NCBI GenBank assembly: GCA_018669475.1
Contig: JABHCC010000165.1
Location: 1 to 36,748 of the forward strand
DNA from: Bacteroidota bacterium
Lineage (GTDB): Bacteria > Bacteroidota > Bacteroidia > Bacteroidales > UBA12481
DNA length: 36,748 nt
Direction: 5' to 3'
Positions 8,269-15,824 of the stretch are shown one piece after another. The position numbers were made by a program, and so were the translations under genes. Position 1 is the first letter of the stretch; each line of letters begins with the position of its first letter. The notes under the pieces were generated by a model. That model was not told where the DNA came from. It saw only the letters and a program-made list of their open reading frames with translations, and made no database searches.

Positions 8269-9445
8269 TCAATGGAGTTTTCAGGAATACAAAATAGCTG
8301 TTATTCTCCTCCCGGATGGATAAATTGTACGAAGAACCAAATAGCACATCTAATTGCCGGCGTATATTTTCAAGTCCGATGCCAGGAGTTGGGGAATCCC
8401 CGATTGCATCGGGGCAGGCGGAAGTCGGGAGTCGGGAATCGTTCTTATCTGGCTTTGAATTGCGTATACGATATTCTATTGATTCATCGACGATCTGCAT
8501 ATTGAACTCCACGAAAGATTCTGATTGATAACTTACCCCGTGTTTGAAAGCATTCTCGATGAAGGAGATGTGTAATAAAGGTGGAACAAGAACATTGGGT
8601 ATATCATCTGGTAAGTTGACATCTATTCTTACCTGATCGTCATATCTGATTCGCATCAAATCGAAATAACTCAATAGAAACTCAGTTTCCTTTGTCAGTT
8701 GCACCTTGCCATCATGGGTTTCGTATAACAAATAGCGCATAAGTTTTGACAAGCGAATAACTGCATCCTGGGCTTTAGCCTGATCTTCATCAATCAGGGC
8801 ATGGATATTATTCAGTGTATTGAGAAAAAAATGCGGGCTAACCTGATTTCTCAAAAATGCCAATTCCGTTTGCAGATGGTTTTTCTCAATCTCTTTGCTC
8901 CTTTGCTCCTGTCTGAACCAATGTGAAAAGATTACAATTGCAGCATCAAAACCAACTAACAATATGGATACCACGAAGTTGTAATACACCAATGGTGGAA
9001 GCAATCCGGTATTTTGGGGATCTGCTTGCCGTGGATTTTGTCTGGGAGGATGCTGCATATTATCCATGGGTGGCCTTTGGGCTGGTCCTCCAAAAGGATC
9101 ATCAACAGGTCCTGCCGGATTAAGGGGTGAGAGTTTATCCGGAGAAATCCAATCATTAACAAATCTTAGATTGGGACTTAATACACTAACAATAACTATC
9201 AGAATGAGAGTGCCGGCGAGATAAAGCGACCTTCTCTCCCCTTTGATTAATTGGGGAAGTAAGAGATAGTGGTGCAATAGAAAAATGAAGATAAACGGAA
9301 CAAGACGTATCCATTCTCCAAAGACCTGGTTCCACCTGATGTTTCCGCTCCTACCGGATGTTAAAACCGGAAAAACAATAAGAATGGCCCAGATGAGGAT
9401 ATAAATCATCATCTGAACCCTTTCTATCTGCTTGTTATTTGACAT
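8258..9445 (-). CDS. LytS-type sensor histidine kinase with an in-frame repeat insertion
   Basis: A 395-residue inner-membrane kinase of the His_kinase (PF06580) class. Four hydrophobic segments fall at about 12-30, 48-66, 73-92 and 150-175, with a proline-rich extracytoplasmic loop between the third and fourth. The phosphorylated histidine is H205 in QVSPHFFLNTLNNI, the ATPase N-box is FIENAFKHG near 298, and the G-box is GIGLENI near 355. Residues about 336-353, just before the G-box, do not look like kinase sequence: they are encoded by a GC-rich palindrome and short repeats (8387-8440). The insertion sits in the flexible ATP-lid region, so function may survive. It partners the downstream LytTR regulator. 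Confidence 0.93.
   Translation of the reverse strand: MSNNKQIERVQMMIYILIWAILIVFPVLTSGRSGNIRWNQVFGEWIRLVPFIFIFLLHHYLLLPQLIKGERRSLYLAGTLILIVIVSVLSPNLRFVNDWISPDKLSPLNPAGPVDDPFGGPAQRPPMDNMQHPPRQNPRQADPQNTGLLPPLVYYNFVVSILLVGFDAAIVIFSHWFRQEQRSKEIEKNHLQTELAFLRNQVSPHFFLNTLNNIHALIDEDQAKAQDAVIRLSKLMRYLLYETHDGKVQLTKETEFLLSYFDLMRIRYDDQVRIDVNLPDDIPNVLVPPLLHISFIENAFKHGVSYQSESFVEFNMQIVDESIEYRIRNSKPDKNDSRLPTSACPDAIGDSPTPGIGLENIRRQLDVLFGSSYNLSIREENNSYFVFLKTPLNDD
8387..8440. repeat. REP-like palindrome plus short repeats inside the kinase gene
   Basis: CCCCGAT and ATCGGGG (8398-8404 and 8408-8414) form a perfect 7-bp stem with a 3-base loop, followed by GTCGGGA/GTCGGGAAT units. The whole block is read as kinase codons. 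Confidence 0.7.
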
Positions 9446-9473
9446 ATTGGTTTAAATCTACTAAAAACCTCTT

Positions 9474-10805
9474 CTATTTTACACTTCTGACACAACGTAC
9501 CATATTATAAATTCTGATCACATCTCCCTGCGGACCATGACCGTACGGGTAATCAGACGGATCACCAACTTTGGGATCGCTGCGTTGAGCTCCTGCACCA
9601 TGAACATCAGTGAAGTTATAATTACCAGAATTCGGTGGCATCTCCATGAATCCTGATGCCTCTCCAAAGCTCACATATGCAGCATTTCTTGCCATTCCAT
9701 TTGCGGAGGTATGTGTTGTACTGCTCCAATAAAAGGCCCAGTCTTTCTGACCAATCTCATTTGTAATCTCAGTACAGCTAAATACGGGGTCAATAGCTGG
9801 GGAGCCAGTTGTTGCCGGAGAGCGGGAATAATCCACTATTGATTGCAATTCTTTTGCATCCGGCAGGCGCCAATCATCATGGCCTGCAAACTCAAGATTC
9901 TCAGCCCATTCAAGAGCTTCTTCCCAATTCATTGTACCATCATTATTATTACCGGCCTTCAATTCCCCGCTGTCAAACTGCATCCACATCAAACCGGTAG
10001 ACTGATCAACAATACTGCTATCTTCCTGATCGGCAAAATCATTAATTCCGTACAGTGCATTTCCACGCACGTAGCGAACAAATTCAGTGAACCCACTTCC
10101 TGTTGGCTTAAAAACCTTTGGGTAGCCCTTAATCCTTCCATCAGCGAAGTTTACTCCAAATACTGTGGCATCACCTCCCATGGTAGTAGAAACATATTCA
10201 GTTGATGACCAGTATTGTGCATCGATCAGGCGTTCACCTGCACTCTCGTCACCGAATCGAAAATCGAAATACTCATCATCTAGAAAAGGAACAGAGCTAC
10301 TTGAGCCCCCGCTTGGATCAGTACCGGAAAACAGGATCAGCGAATACAATTCTTTGATTGTCGGCAATCTCCAATCGGTGAAGCCACCCACATTACAGCT
10401 GATTGCTCCTGCCACAGCCTGATCAAATGTAATCTTATCATCAATCTCCTTTGTCCACATCAGTCCGCTTACCAAATCTGTTATTGTTCCATCTCCATTA
10501 TCAGAATAGGATGGTTCATTGCCTCTATAGTGAGCATCCTGACCGTAGAAACTTTGTCCTTCTGCTGACTCTGTGATTTCGCTAGAATTATTGTAAAATG
10601 CCTCTGTACCTGTATCAACGATTGGGTAAGTTTTAGTAATAATTGGATCGACCACACCCAGACTATCCTGATCTGCAATCAAGTCATCATCTGCAAATAG
10701 CCCTTCACATGAAATCAGCGTAAGGCTAAGGGAGAATAGCAGACCAGCAATCTGGATCATGGTAAGGGATATAAAATAATTAGTTCTTCTCTTTTTAGTT
10801 TTCAT
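9474..10805 (-). CDS. DUF1566 (Lcl C-terminal-like) lipoprotein, two domains
   Basis: A 443-residue predicted lipoprotein (signal peptide ending at C33, LTLISC) with two DUF1566/Lcl_C domains. Each is marked by a TGLMWxxE-like segment (SGLMWTKE near 115, TGLMWMQF near 272) and by DWRLPxxKEL (near 144 and 315). The domain is related to a C-type-lectin-like fold, and the biochemical role is not established. The gene is first of three same-strand genes, 28 bp ahead of a LytS kinase and its LytTR regulator, suggesting a cell-surface ligand-binding or regulated protein of that signalling system. Asp- and Gly-rich stretches suggest calcium-dependent stability (inference). The 5' region faces a divergent oxidoreductase across a repeat-filled gap. 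Confidence 0.88.
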   Translation of the reverse strand: MKTKKRRTNYFISLTMIQIAGLLFSLSLTLISCEGLFADDDLIADQDSLGVVDPIITKTYPIVDTGTEAFYNNSSEITESAEGQSFYGQDAHYRGNEPSYSDNGDGTITDLVSGLMWTKEIDDKITFDQAVAGAISCNVGGFTDWRLPTIKELYSLILFSGTDPSGGSSSSVPFLDDEYFDFRFGDESAGERLIDAQYWSSTEYVSTTMGGDATVFGVNFADGRIKGYPKVFKPTGSGFTEFVRYVRGNALYGINDFADQEDSSIVDQSTGLMWMQFDSGELKAGNNNDGTMNWEEALEWAENLEFAGHDDWRLPDAKELQSIVDYSRSPATTGSPAIDPVFSCTEITNEIGQKDWAFYWSSTTHTSANGMARNAAYVSFGEASGFMEMPPNSGNYNFTDVHGAGAQRSDPKVGDPSDYPYGHGPQGDVIRIYNMVRCVRSVK

Positions 10806-10898
10806 AATTCCTCCTCTTTATTTAATTCATCACAAATTTGGCCCACACGGTGAATTTAAGCAAAACCGATCAACGAAAGGGAGGATTTTGTCAACGAA

Positions 10899-11060
10899 GG
10901 GGGACCGGGGACTGGGGACAGGGGGACAGGGGACGGTCCATGGTCGCTGGACTTCGGACTTCGGACCTTGGACCTCGGACTTCGGACTTCGGACCTTTGT
11001 CCTTTTGTCCCCAGTCCCCGGTCCCCCTGTCCCCAGTCCCCTGTCCCCCTGTCACCAGAC
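10899..11060. repeat. G/C-rich heptamer repeats with a long hairpin, divergent intergenic
   Basis: GGGGACT/GGGGACA-type units, a central block of seven CGGACTT/CGGACCT-type units (about 10946-10995), then CCCCAGT/CCCCGGT/CCCCTGT units. A perfect 22-bp inverted repeat pairs 10899-10920 with 11006-11027. It occupies the gap between divergently transcribed DUF1566 and oxidoreductase genes. Confidence 0.85.
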
Positions 11061-11085
11061 TTTTTTCCTATCTTCATCCTTTATA

Positions 11086-12705
11086 ATGAAAAAATATCGT
11101 CTGTTTGTTATTCTTTTTCTGATTCCTTTTATTTCTTGTAACACCCGTTCTTTTCGGGCTGATATTATTGTTTATGGTGGTACTTCAGCCGGGGTGGCTG
11201 CGGCTGTTGAGGCTTCACGGCTTGGGCTTTCTGTTTTGCTTGTTGGTCCGGATATACATTTGGGCGGGCTTTCAGCCAGTGGACTGGGATGGACTGATTC
11301 GGGAAACAAGAAGGTTGTCGGGGGATTGGCCAGAGAGGTTTATCAGCGTATAAAATATCAGTATGATCAGAGCGAGAACTGGCAATTTGAAAATGCAGAA
11401 GACAGCCGCTATTACAAGCCTGATCAGGATGCCGTTTGGGTTTTTGAGCCCCATATTGCAGAGCGGGTTTTTGAAGAGCTTATCCGGGAGGAAAACATTA
11501 CAGTACACCGTGATCGATGGCTCGACCGAAAATCAGGAGTTAAGAAAGAAAATGGAAAGATATCCTCCATTCGCATGCTAAATGGAGACGTTTATAAAGG
11601 CAAAATGTTTATTGATGCAAGTTATGAAGGTGACCTGATGGCAGCTGCCGGCACAAGTTATACTTTAGGTCGGGAGAGCAATGATCAATATGGGGAAAGC
11701 ATTAATGGTGTGGTTACTAAGCGGGACATTTCACATCAGTTTGAGCTGGATATCGATCCTTACCTCACTCCGGGCGATCCTGAAAGTGGTCTTCTTCCAA
11801 GAATTCATAATGACGATCCGGGAATTGAAGAATCGGGGGATCATCGCATTCAGGCTTATTGTTTCAGAATGTGCTTAACCAAAGTAGAGGAGAATCGGAT
11901 CCCTTTTCCTAAACCTGAAAATTATGATCCTCTTCAATATGAATTGCTGGGCCGTTATTTCGATCAGGGTTGGCGCAAGCTGTTCAATAAGTTTGATGAG
12001 ACTCCGAACAAAAAAACCGATACCAATAACAGTGGTGGATTCTCAACTGACAATATTGGAATGAATTACGACTATCCTGAGGCCAGCTATGATGAGCGTG
12101 CGGCTATTGTTGATGAACATCGCAGCTATCAGCAGGGTCTCATGTGGTTCATGGCTTATGACCCGAGAGTACCAGAAGATGTTCGCAGTGCTATGAGTCA
12201 GTGGGGCCTGGCAAAGGATGAGTTTCTTGATAACAACCATTGGCCGCATCAGATTTATGTAAGGGAAGCCCGACGAATGGTGAGCGATTTTGTTATGAAT
12301 GAGAATCACCTGAGAGGTAAAAAGGCCACTCCCGAATCTATTGGGATGGGATCGTACAATATGGATTCTCACCATGTTCAGCGCTATGTTGATGAGAAGG
12401 GCTTTGCCCGAAATGAGGGAGACGTTCAAATTAATCCGGGCGGACCTTATTCTATAAGTTACAGGGCTATAGTACCAAAAAAAGAAGAGGTCACTAATTT
12501 ACTTGTACCTGTTTGTCTGTCCTCATCTCACATTGCATATGGCTCTATCCGGATGGAGCCTGTTTTCATGATTCTCGGCCAGTCAGCAGCAAATGCAGCA
12601 GGATTGGCGATTAGTCAGGGCAAGGCAGTTCAGGATATCTCATACAAGGAGCTCAAAGCACGCCTGATCGAAATTGGTCAGGTATTACAACTCACAACAA
12701 AATAA
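11086..12705 (+). CDS. FAD-dependent oxidoreductase, secreted lipoprotein
   Basis: A 539-residue flavoprotein of the FAD_oxidored (PF12831) family. After a lipoprotein signal peptide (lipobox FISC, C18) comes the nucleotide-binding block ADIIVYGGTSAGVAAAVEAS and the GGLSASGLGWTD segment characteristic of this family, which is often annotated as xanthan lyase-like. The C-terminal block GxxAANAAGLAI completes the FAD site. I chose ATG 11086 because the longer open frame upstream (to 10888) runs only through heptamer repeats. The substrate is unknown; members are common in polysaccharide-degradation regions of Bacteroidota, fitting the GH29 gene that follows on the other strand. Confidence 0.9.
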   Translation: MKKYRLFVILFLIPFISCNTRSFRADIIVYGGTSAGVAAAVEASRLGLSVLLVGPDIHLGGLSASGLGWTDSGNKKVVGGLAREVYQRIKYQYDQSENWQFENAEDSRYYKPDQDAVWVFEPHIAERVFEELIREENITVHRDRWLDRKSGVKKENGKISSIRMLNGDVYKGKMFIDASYEGDLMAAAGTSYTLGRESNDQYGESINGVVTKRDISHQFELDIDPYLTPGDPESGLLPRIHNDDPGIEESGDHRIQAYCFRMCLTKVEENRIPFPKPENYDPLQYELLGRYFDQGWRKLFNKFDETPNKKTDTNNSGGFSTDNIGMNYDYPEASYDERAAIVDEHRSYQQGLMWFMAYDPRVPEDVRSAMSQWGLAKDEFLDNNHWPHQIYVREARRMVSDFVMNENHLRGKKATPESIGMGSYNMDSHHVQRYVDEKGFARNEGDVQINPGGPYSISYRAIVPKKEEVTNLLVPVCLSSSHIAYGSIRMEPVFMILGQSAANAAGLAISQGKAVQDISYKELKARLIEIGQVLQLTTK

Positions 12706-12755
12706 CAAAGCCTTTTCCCACATATAACAGCTTGTTTTGTACAAGTCCCTTATAA

Positions 12756-12897
12756 GGAGCCTTACCGCTCAATTCTTTTCAAGGGAGTGCATTTTGTGGG
12801 AGCCTCACCGCTCCTTTCTTTTCAGAAGAGTACATTTCGGCACGCCAAAGCTTTGCTTCGAGAGGTTCCGAAATGTACTCTTCTGAAAAGAAAGGAG
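12756..12897. repeat. Composite repeat: imperfect direct copies plus a perfect 30-bp inverted repeat
   Basis: Two similar ~43-bp direct copies (12756-12799 and 12799-12840) are followed by an inverted copy. Arms 12811-12840 and 12868-12897 are perfectly complementary over 30 bp around a 27-bp loop that itself contains AAAGCTTTG. It lies between convergent genes and may end transcription, but the length and perfection look like a small dispersed element. Confidence 0.85.
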
Positions 12898-12928
12898 ATG
12901 GAATGTTTTGAGTGTTATTCAGTAACTA

Positions 12929-14068
12929 TTATTTCCTTCTCTTGCCTACTTCTATTAGAGTTTTGATATCCTCTTCAGGAAGGGCTCCATCCGGTAGGGG
13001 ACCTATATTCAGAAGGAGATTTGCATTCAGGGCTTTGGCATCGGCCAGCATTTTCATTACTTCGTCGGGAGTTCTATGCTTGCCATCGTCACTTTTATTA
13101 TACCCCCAGGCGTGAGGCTGAAGGGTGGTGCATATTTCTCTGGGCTTATTCTTGTTCTTATCGTACACAATTTTCGAAATCTCAAACTGCTTCCCTACCC
13201 TTGCTTTACCACTTCGCTCGGGAGCCATGAAATCTTCGTCGCCGTTTGCACCTTGCTTGAAAGAGATGAGGGCGTGAGGGGACAGACTTCTGACCAGAGC
13301 ATATGTGGAATCAATAGGGAATTTATCATGAGAAGCATATACACCCATGATCGGATCAAACCAGATTCCGGCAATATTGGGATACTGAGTCAGCAATTCG
13401 GTAAGCTGCTGATGAACAAAATCGATGTAAATCTGAAAATCAGCTGGCTTTTCGTACTTATATTCTGGCTGAGGCTCAGGGTATGCCGGACGGGCATTAT
13501 TCCAGCCATCTTCTCTCGACATGAAGTAGGGATGTTTCCAGTCGGCACCGTAAGAGTAATATAAAAACAAACCCAGGCCCTTCTGCTCGCAGGCCTCGTA
13601 TAATTCTCCGATCAAATCTCTTCCTGCCGGAGAATTTATGGAGTTGAAATCGGTAGCATTGGTTTTAAAAAGGCAGAATCCGTCATGATGCTTGGAGGTG
13701 ATAGTGATGTATTTCATTCCTGCAGATATCGCTGTTTCAGTGATCTGCTCGGGGCTGAAAGTTGCAGCAGTAAAGCTGTCAACTAATTGGGCATATTCAG
13801 CCACCGGAATTTTCTGACGCAACTGTACCCATTCGCCCATCCCCAATTGGGCATAAAGGCCGTAGTGCAGGAAAAGGCCGAACTCGGCTTCCTGGAACCA
13901 TGCCAGGTTAGCGGCTCTTGGAGAATCTACATATTGCTCAGAGTAGTCATGTAGGTAGGATGGGACTTCAACCTTTGGTTGGCAGCCTGATAAGACCAAA
14001 GACCCAAGACTCAAGACCAAAATTAGACTTAAGAGGGAAGGCTTAAGAGTTAAGTTTTTTGAATGCAT
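12929..14068 (-). CDS. Alpha-L-fucosidase, GH29, lipoprotein
   Basis: A 379-residue GH29 enzyme. After a lipoprotein signal (LSGC, C29) the catalytic barrel shows FGLFLHYGLYA, ITSKHHDGFCLF and GLGLFLYYSYGADWKHP, with the nucleophile aspartate D238 in GIWFDPI. It ends at NANLLLNIGPLPDGALPEEDIKTL without the C-terminal beta-sandwich many GH29 enzymes carry, so it is a catalytic-domain-only form. The hydrophobic core of the signal peptide is encoded by four 7-bp repeat units (13992-14019). It releases alpha-L-fucose from glycans, probably at the cell surface or in the periplasm. Linkage preference cannot be read. Confidence 0.94.
   Translation of the reverse strand: MHSKNLTLKPSLLSLILVLSLGSLVLSGCQPKVEVPSYLHDYSEQYVDSPRAANLAWFQEAEFGLFLHYGLYAQLGMGEWVQLRQKIPVAEYAQLVDSFTAATFSPEQITETAISAGMKYITITSKHHDGFCLFKTNATDFNSINSPAGRDLIGELYEACEQKGLGLFLYYSYGADWKHPYFMSREDGWNNARPAYPEPQPEYKYEKPADFQIYIDFVHQQLTELLTQYPNIAGIWFDPIMGVYASHDKFPIDSTYALVRSLSPHALISFKQGANGDEDFMAPERSGKARVGKQFEISKIVYDKNKNKPREICTTLQPHAWGYNKSDDGKHRTPDEVMKMLADAKALNANLLLNIGPLPDGALPEEDIKTLIEVGKRRK
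13992..14019 (-). repeat. Heptamer repeat encoding a signal-peptide core
   Basis: Four 7-bp units (AAGACCA, AAGACCC, AAGACTC, AAGACCA on the plus strand) read on the minus strand as part of LVLSLGSLVLSGC. The family is the same as the sulfatase insert at 7051-7092. Confidence 0.85.
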
Positions 14069-14246
14069 TTTTGTAAGTTTGAAATTCTTGACTTAGTGAA
14101 TCGATAACAAAGTAAATGTACTAATAAACCTATAATTCAGAATCTATGAACCGAGCATGACAAAAGGAAAAATATTTTAACACATACGTGGATGATTGTT
14201 TTTGTTATGCAAGCACCATCAGACAAATAAAATTAAATATAAACGG

Positions 14247-15809
14247 ATGAAACTTCAAATTACCAGCTTACTAATTATTCTTTCAAGCCTCTTTGTTCAT
14301 GCTCAACCTATGTCAACTCAGGAGATTGACATGTTGGTTGCCAGTACTATGGAAATTTTTGATGTTCCCGGTATCGGGGTTGCGGTTTTGAAAGATGGGG
14401 AAGTGGTTCATATGAAGGGTCATGGTGTTCGGTCTTTAGATTCGAAATTGCCTGTTAATGAGCATACATTATTTGGGATTGCTTCTAATAGTAAAGCCTT
14501 TACGGCTGCTGCACTTGGAATTTTGGTTGAAGAGAAAAAAGTCAGCTGGAATGACAGGGTGATCGATTACATACCTGAGTTTAGACTGTATGACCCCTAT
14601 GTTACCCAGGATTTTAGAATCCGGGATTTATTGTGCCACCGCAGTGGGATGGGACTGGGTGCCGGTGATCTGATGATCTGGCCGGATGGGACAGATTTCA
14701 GCCGGGAGGATGTGATTCACAATCTGAAGTATCTGAAGCAGGTATCTCCGTTCAGAACGAAATATGATTATGACAATCTATTATATATCGTTGCAGGTGA
14801 AATTATTGGTAAAGTATCAGGAACAAGCTGGGAGGAGTTTATTGAGACAAGAATTCTTAAACCCCTAAAAATGACCTCAAGTGCAGCTTCTTTCAACAGA
14901 CTAAGTGATGCATCAAATGTCATTGCCCCTCATGGCCGGGTTGAAGGTGTAGTTCAGGTGGTGAGCCGTACCACCAGCGAGCTCATGAATGCTGCCGGAG
15001 GAATATATTCCAGTGTGTATGAGATGAGTAAATGGGCCGACTATTTATTGAAGCAGTCAAAAAATCAAAGCGACAAGCCAATAATCACATCCAGGACAAT
15101 CCAGGAGTTATGGTCTCCGCAAACGATTATTCCGGTACGAAATCCCGGTTCATATAACACACATTTTTCAGCTTATGGACTAGGATTCAGACTGGCCGAT
15201 GAGAAAGGATACAAAGTAATCTCCCACACAGGCGGACTAGCCGGAATGGTGACAAAGATGACACTTATTCCGGAACTGGATCTGGCCATAATAGTTTTCA
15301 CCAACCAACAGGTAGGAGCAGCATTCTCAGCCATCACCAATCAAATTAAAGATGCATATTTTGGTATCCGTGACGTAAATTGGGTTAAAAGATATGAAGC
15401 AGCAGCAAATATGAGCACTTCAAATGCCAAAAACCAGGTAGAAAAAGTATGGCAACAAATAGAACAGAATAACAAGGTAAGCGAGTCACCGGGTAACCGA
15501 GTAACCGAGTCACCGATTAACCGAATAACCGGCACCTACAAAGATCCCTGGTTTGGCGAAATCACAATTTCTAATAAAAACGGACAGCTATTCTTCCTTG
15601 CATCCCGTTCGCCCGGATTGGATGGTGAAATATTCTGGTATAAAGGCAATACTTACGTGGTGAAATGGAAAGACCGGAGCATGGATGCTGATGCCTTTAT
15701 TTTGTTTACTTTAGACATCAATGCTCATCCGGCAGGGTTTACTATGAAAGCTATTTCTCCCCTGACGGATTTTAGCTATGACTTTCATGACCTGAACTTT
15801 AGAAAATAG
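14247..15809 (+). CDS. Serine hydrolase (beta-lactamase fold) with DUF3471
   Basis: A 520-residue secreted protein. The signal peptide ends near VHAQP, and the beta-lactamase/PBP-like domain has SNSK (S80, K83), YDYDN as the second motif, and HTGGLAGM as the third. A C-terminal DUF3471 domain (about 430-520) begins at TGTYKDPWFG. The two domains are joined by a linker made of six 8-bp repeats (15485-15532). ATG 14247 is chosen because it begins the signal peptide; the longer frame from 14196 lacks one. Likely a peptidase or esterase acting in the periplasm. Only 15 bp separate it from the ABC permease, so the three genes probably form one transcript. Confidence 0.92.
   Translation: MKLQITSLLIILSSLFVHAQPMSTQEIDMLVASTMEIFDVPGIGVAVLKDGEVVHMKGHGVRSLDSKLPVNEHTLFGIASNSKAFTAAALGILVEEKKVSWNDRVIDYIPEFRLYDPYVTQDFRIRDLLCHRSGMGLGAGDLMIWPDGTDFSREDVIHNLKYLKQVSPFRTKYDYDNLLYIVAGEIIGKVSGTSWEEFIETRILKPLKMTSSAASFNRLSDASNVIAPHGRVEGVVQVVSRTTSELMNAAGGIYSSVYEMSKWADYLLKQSKNQSDKPIITSRTIQELWSPQTIIPVRNPGSYNTHFSAYGLGFRLADEKGYKVISHTGGLAGMVTKMTLIPELDLAIIVFTNQQVGAAFSAITNQIKDAYFGIRDVNWVKRYEAAANMSTSNAKNQVEKVWQQIEQNNKVSESPGNRVTESPINRITGTYKDPWFGEITISNKNGQLFFLASRSPGLDGEIFWYKGNTYVVKWKDRSMDADAFILFTLDINAHPAGFTMKAISPLTDFSYDFHDLNFRK
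15485..15532 (+). repeat. Octamer repeat inside the serine hydrolase linker
   Basis: Six 8-bp units of the GTAACCGA type (48 bp, 16 codons) lie between the hydrolase and DUF3471 domains and keep the frame. Confidence 0.85.
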
Positions 15810-15824
15810 ACTAAACTCTTACTG

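Noticed and set aside
10856-11085. N-terminal extension of the oxidoreductase and a small minus-strand gene
   Set aside because: Both are translations of the G/C heptamers; the signal peptide begins at ATG 11086.
12811-12897. Simple intrinsic terminator only
   Set aside because: Arms of 30 bp and an adjacent direct copy exceed what a terminator needs, and no T-tract follows either arm.
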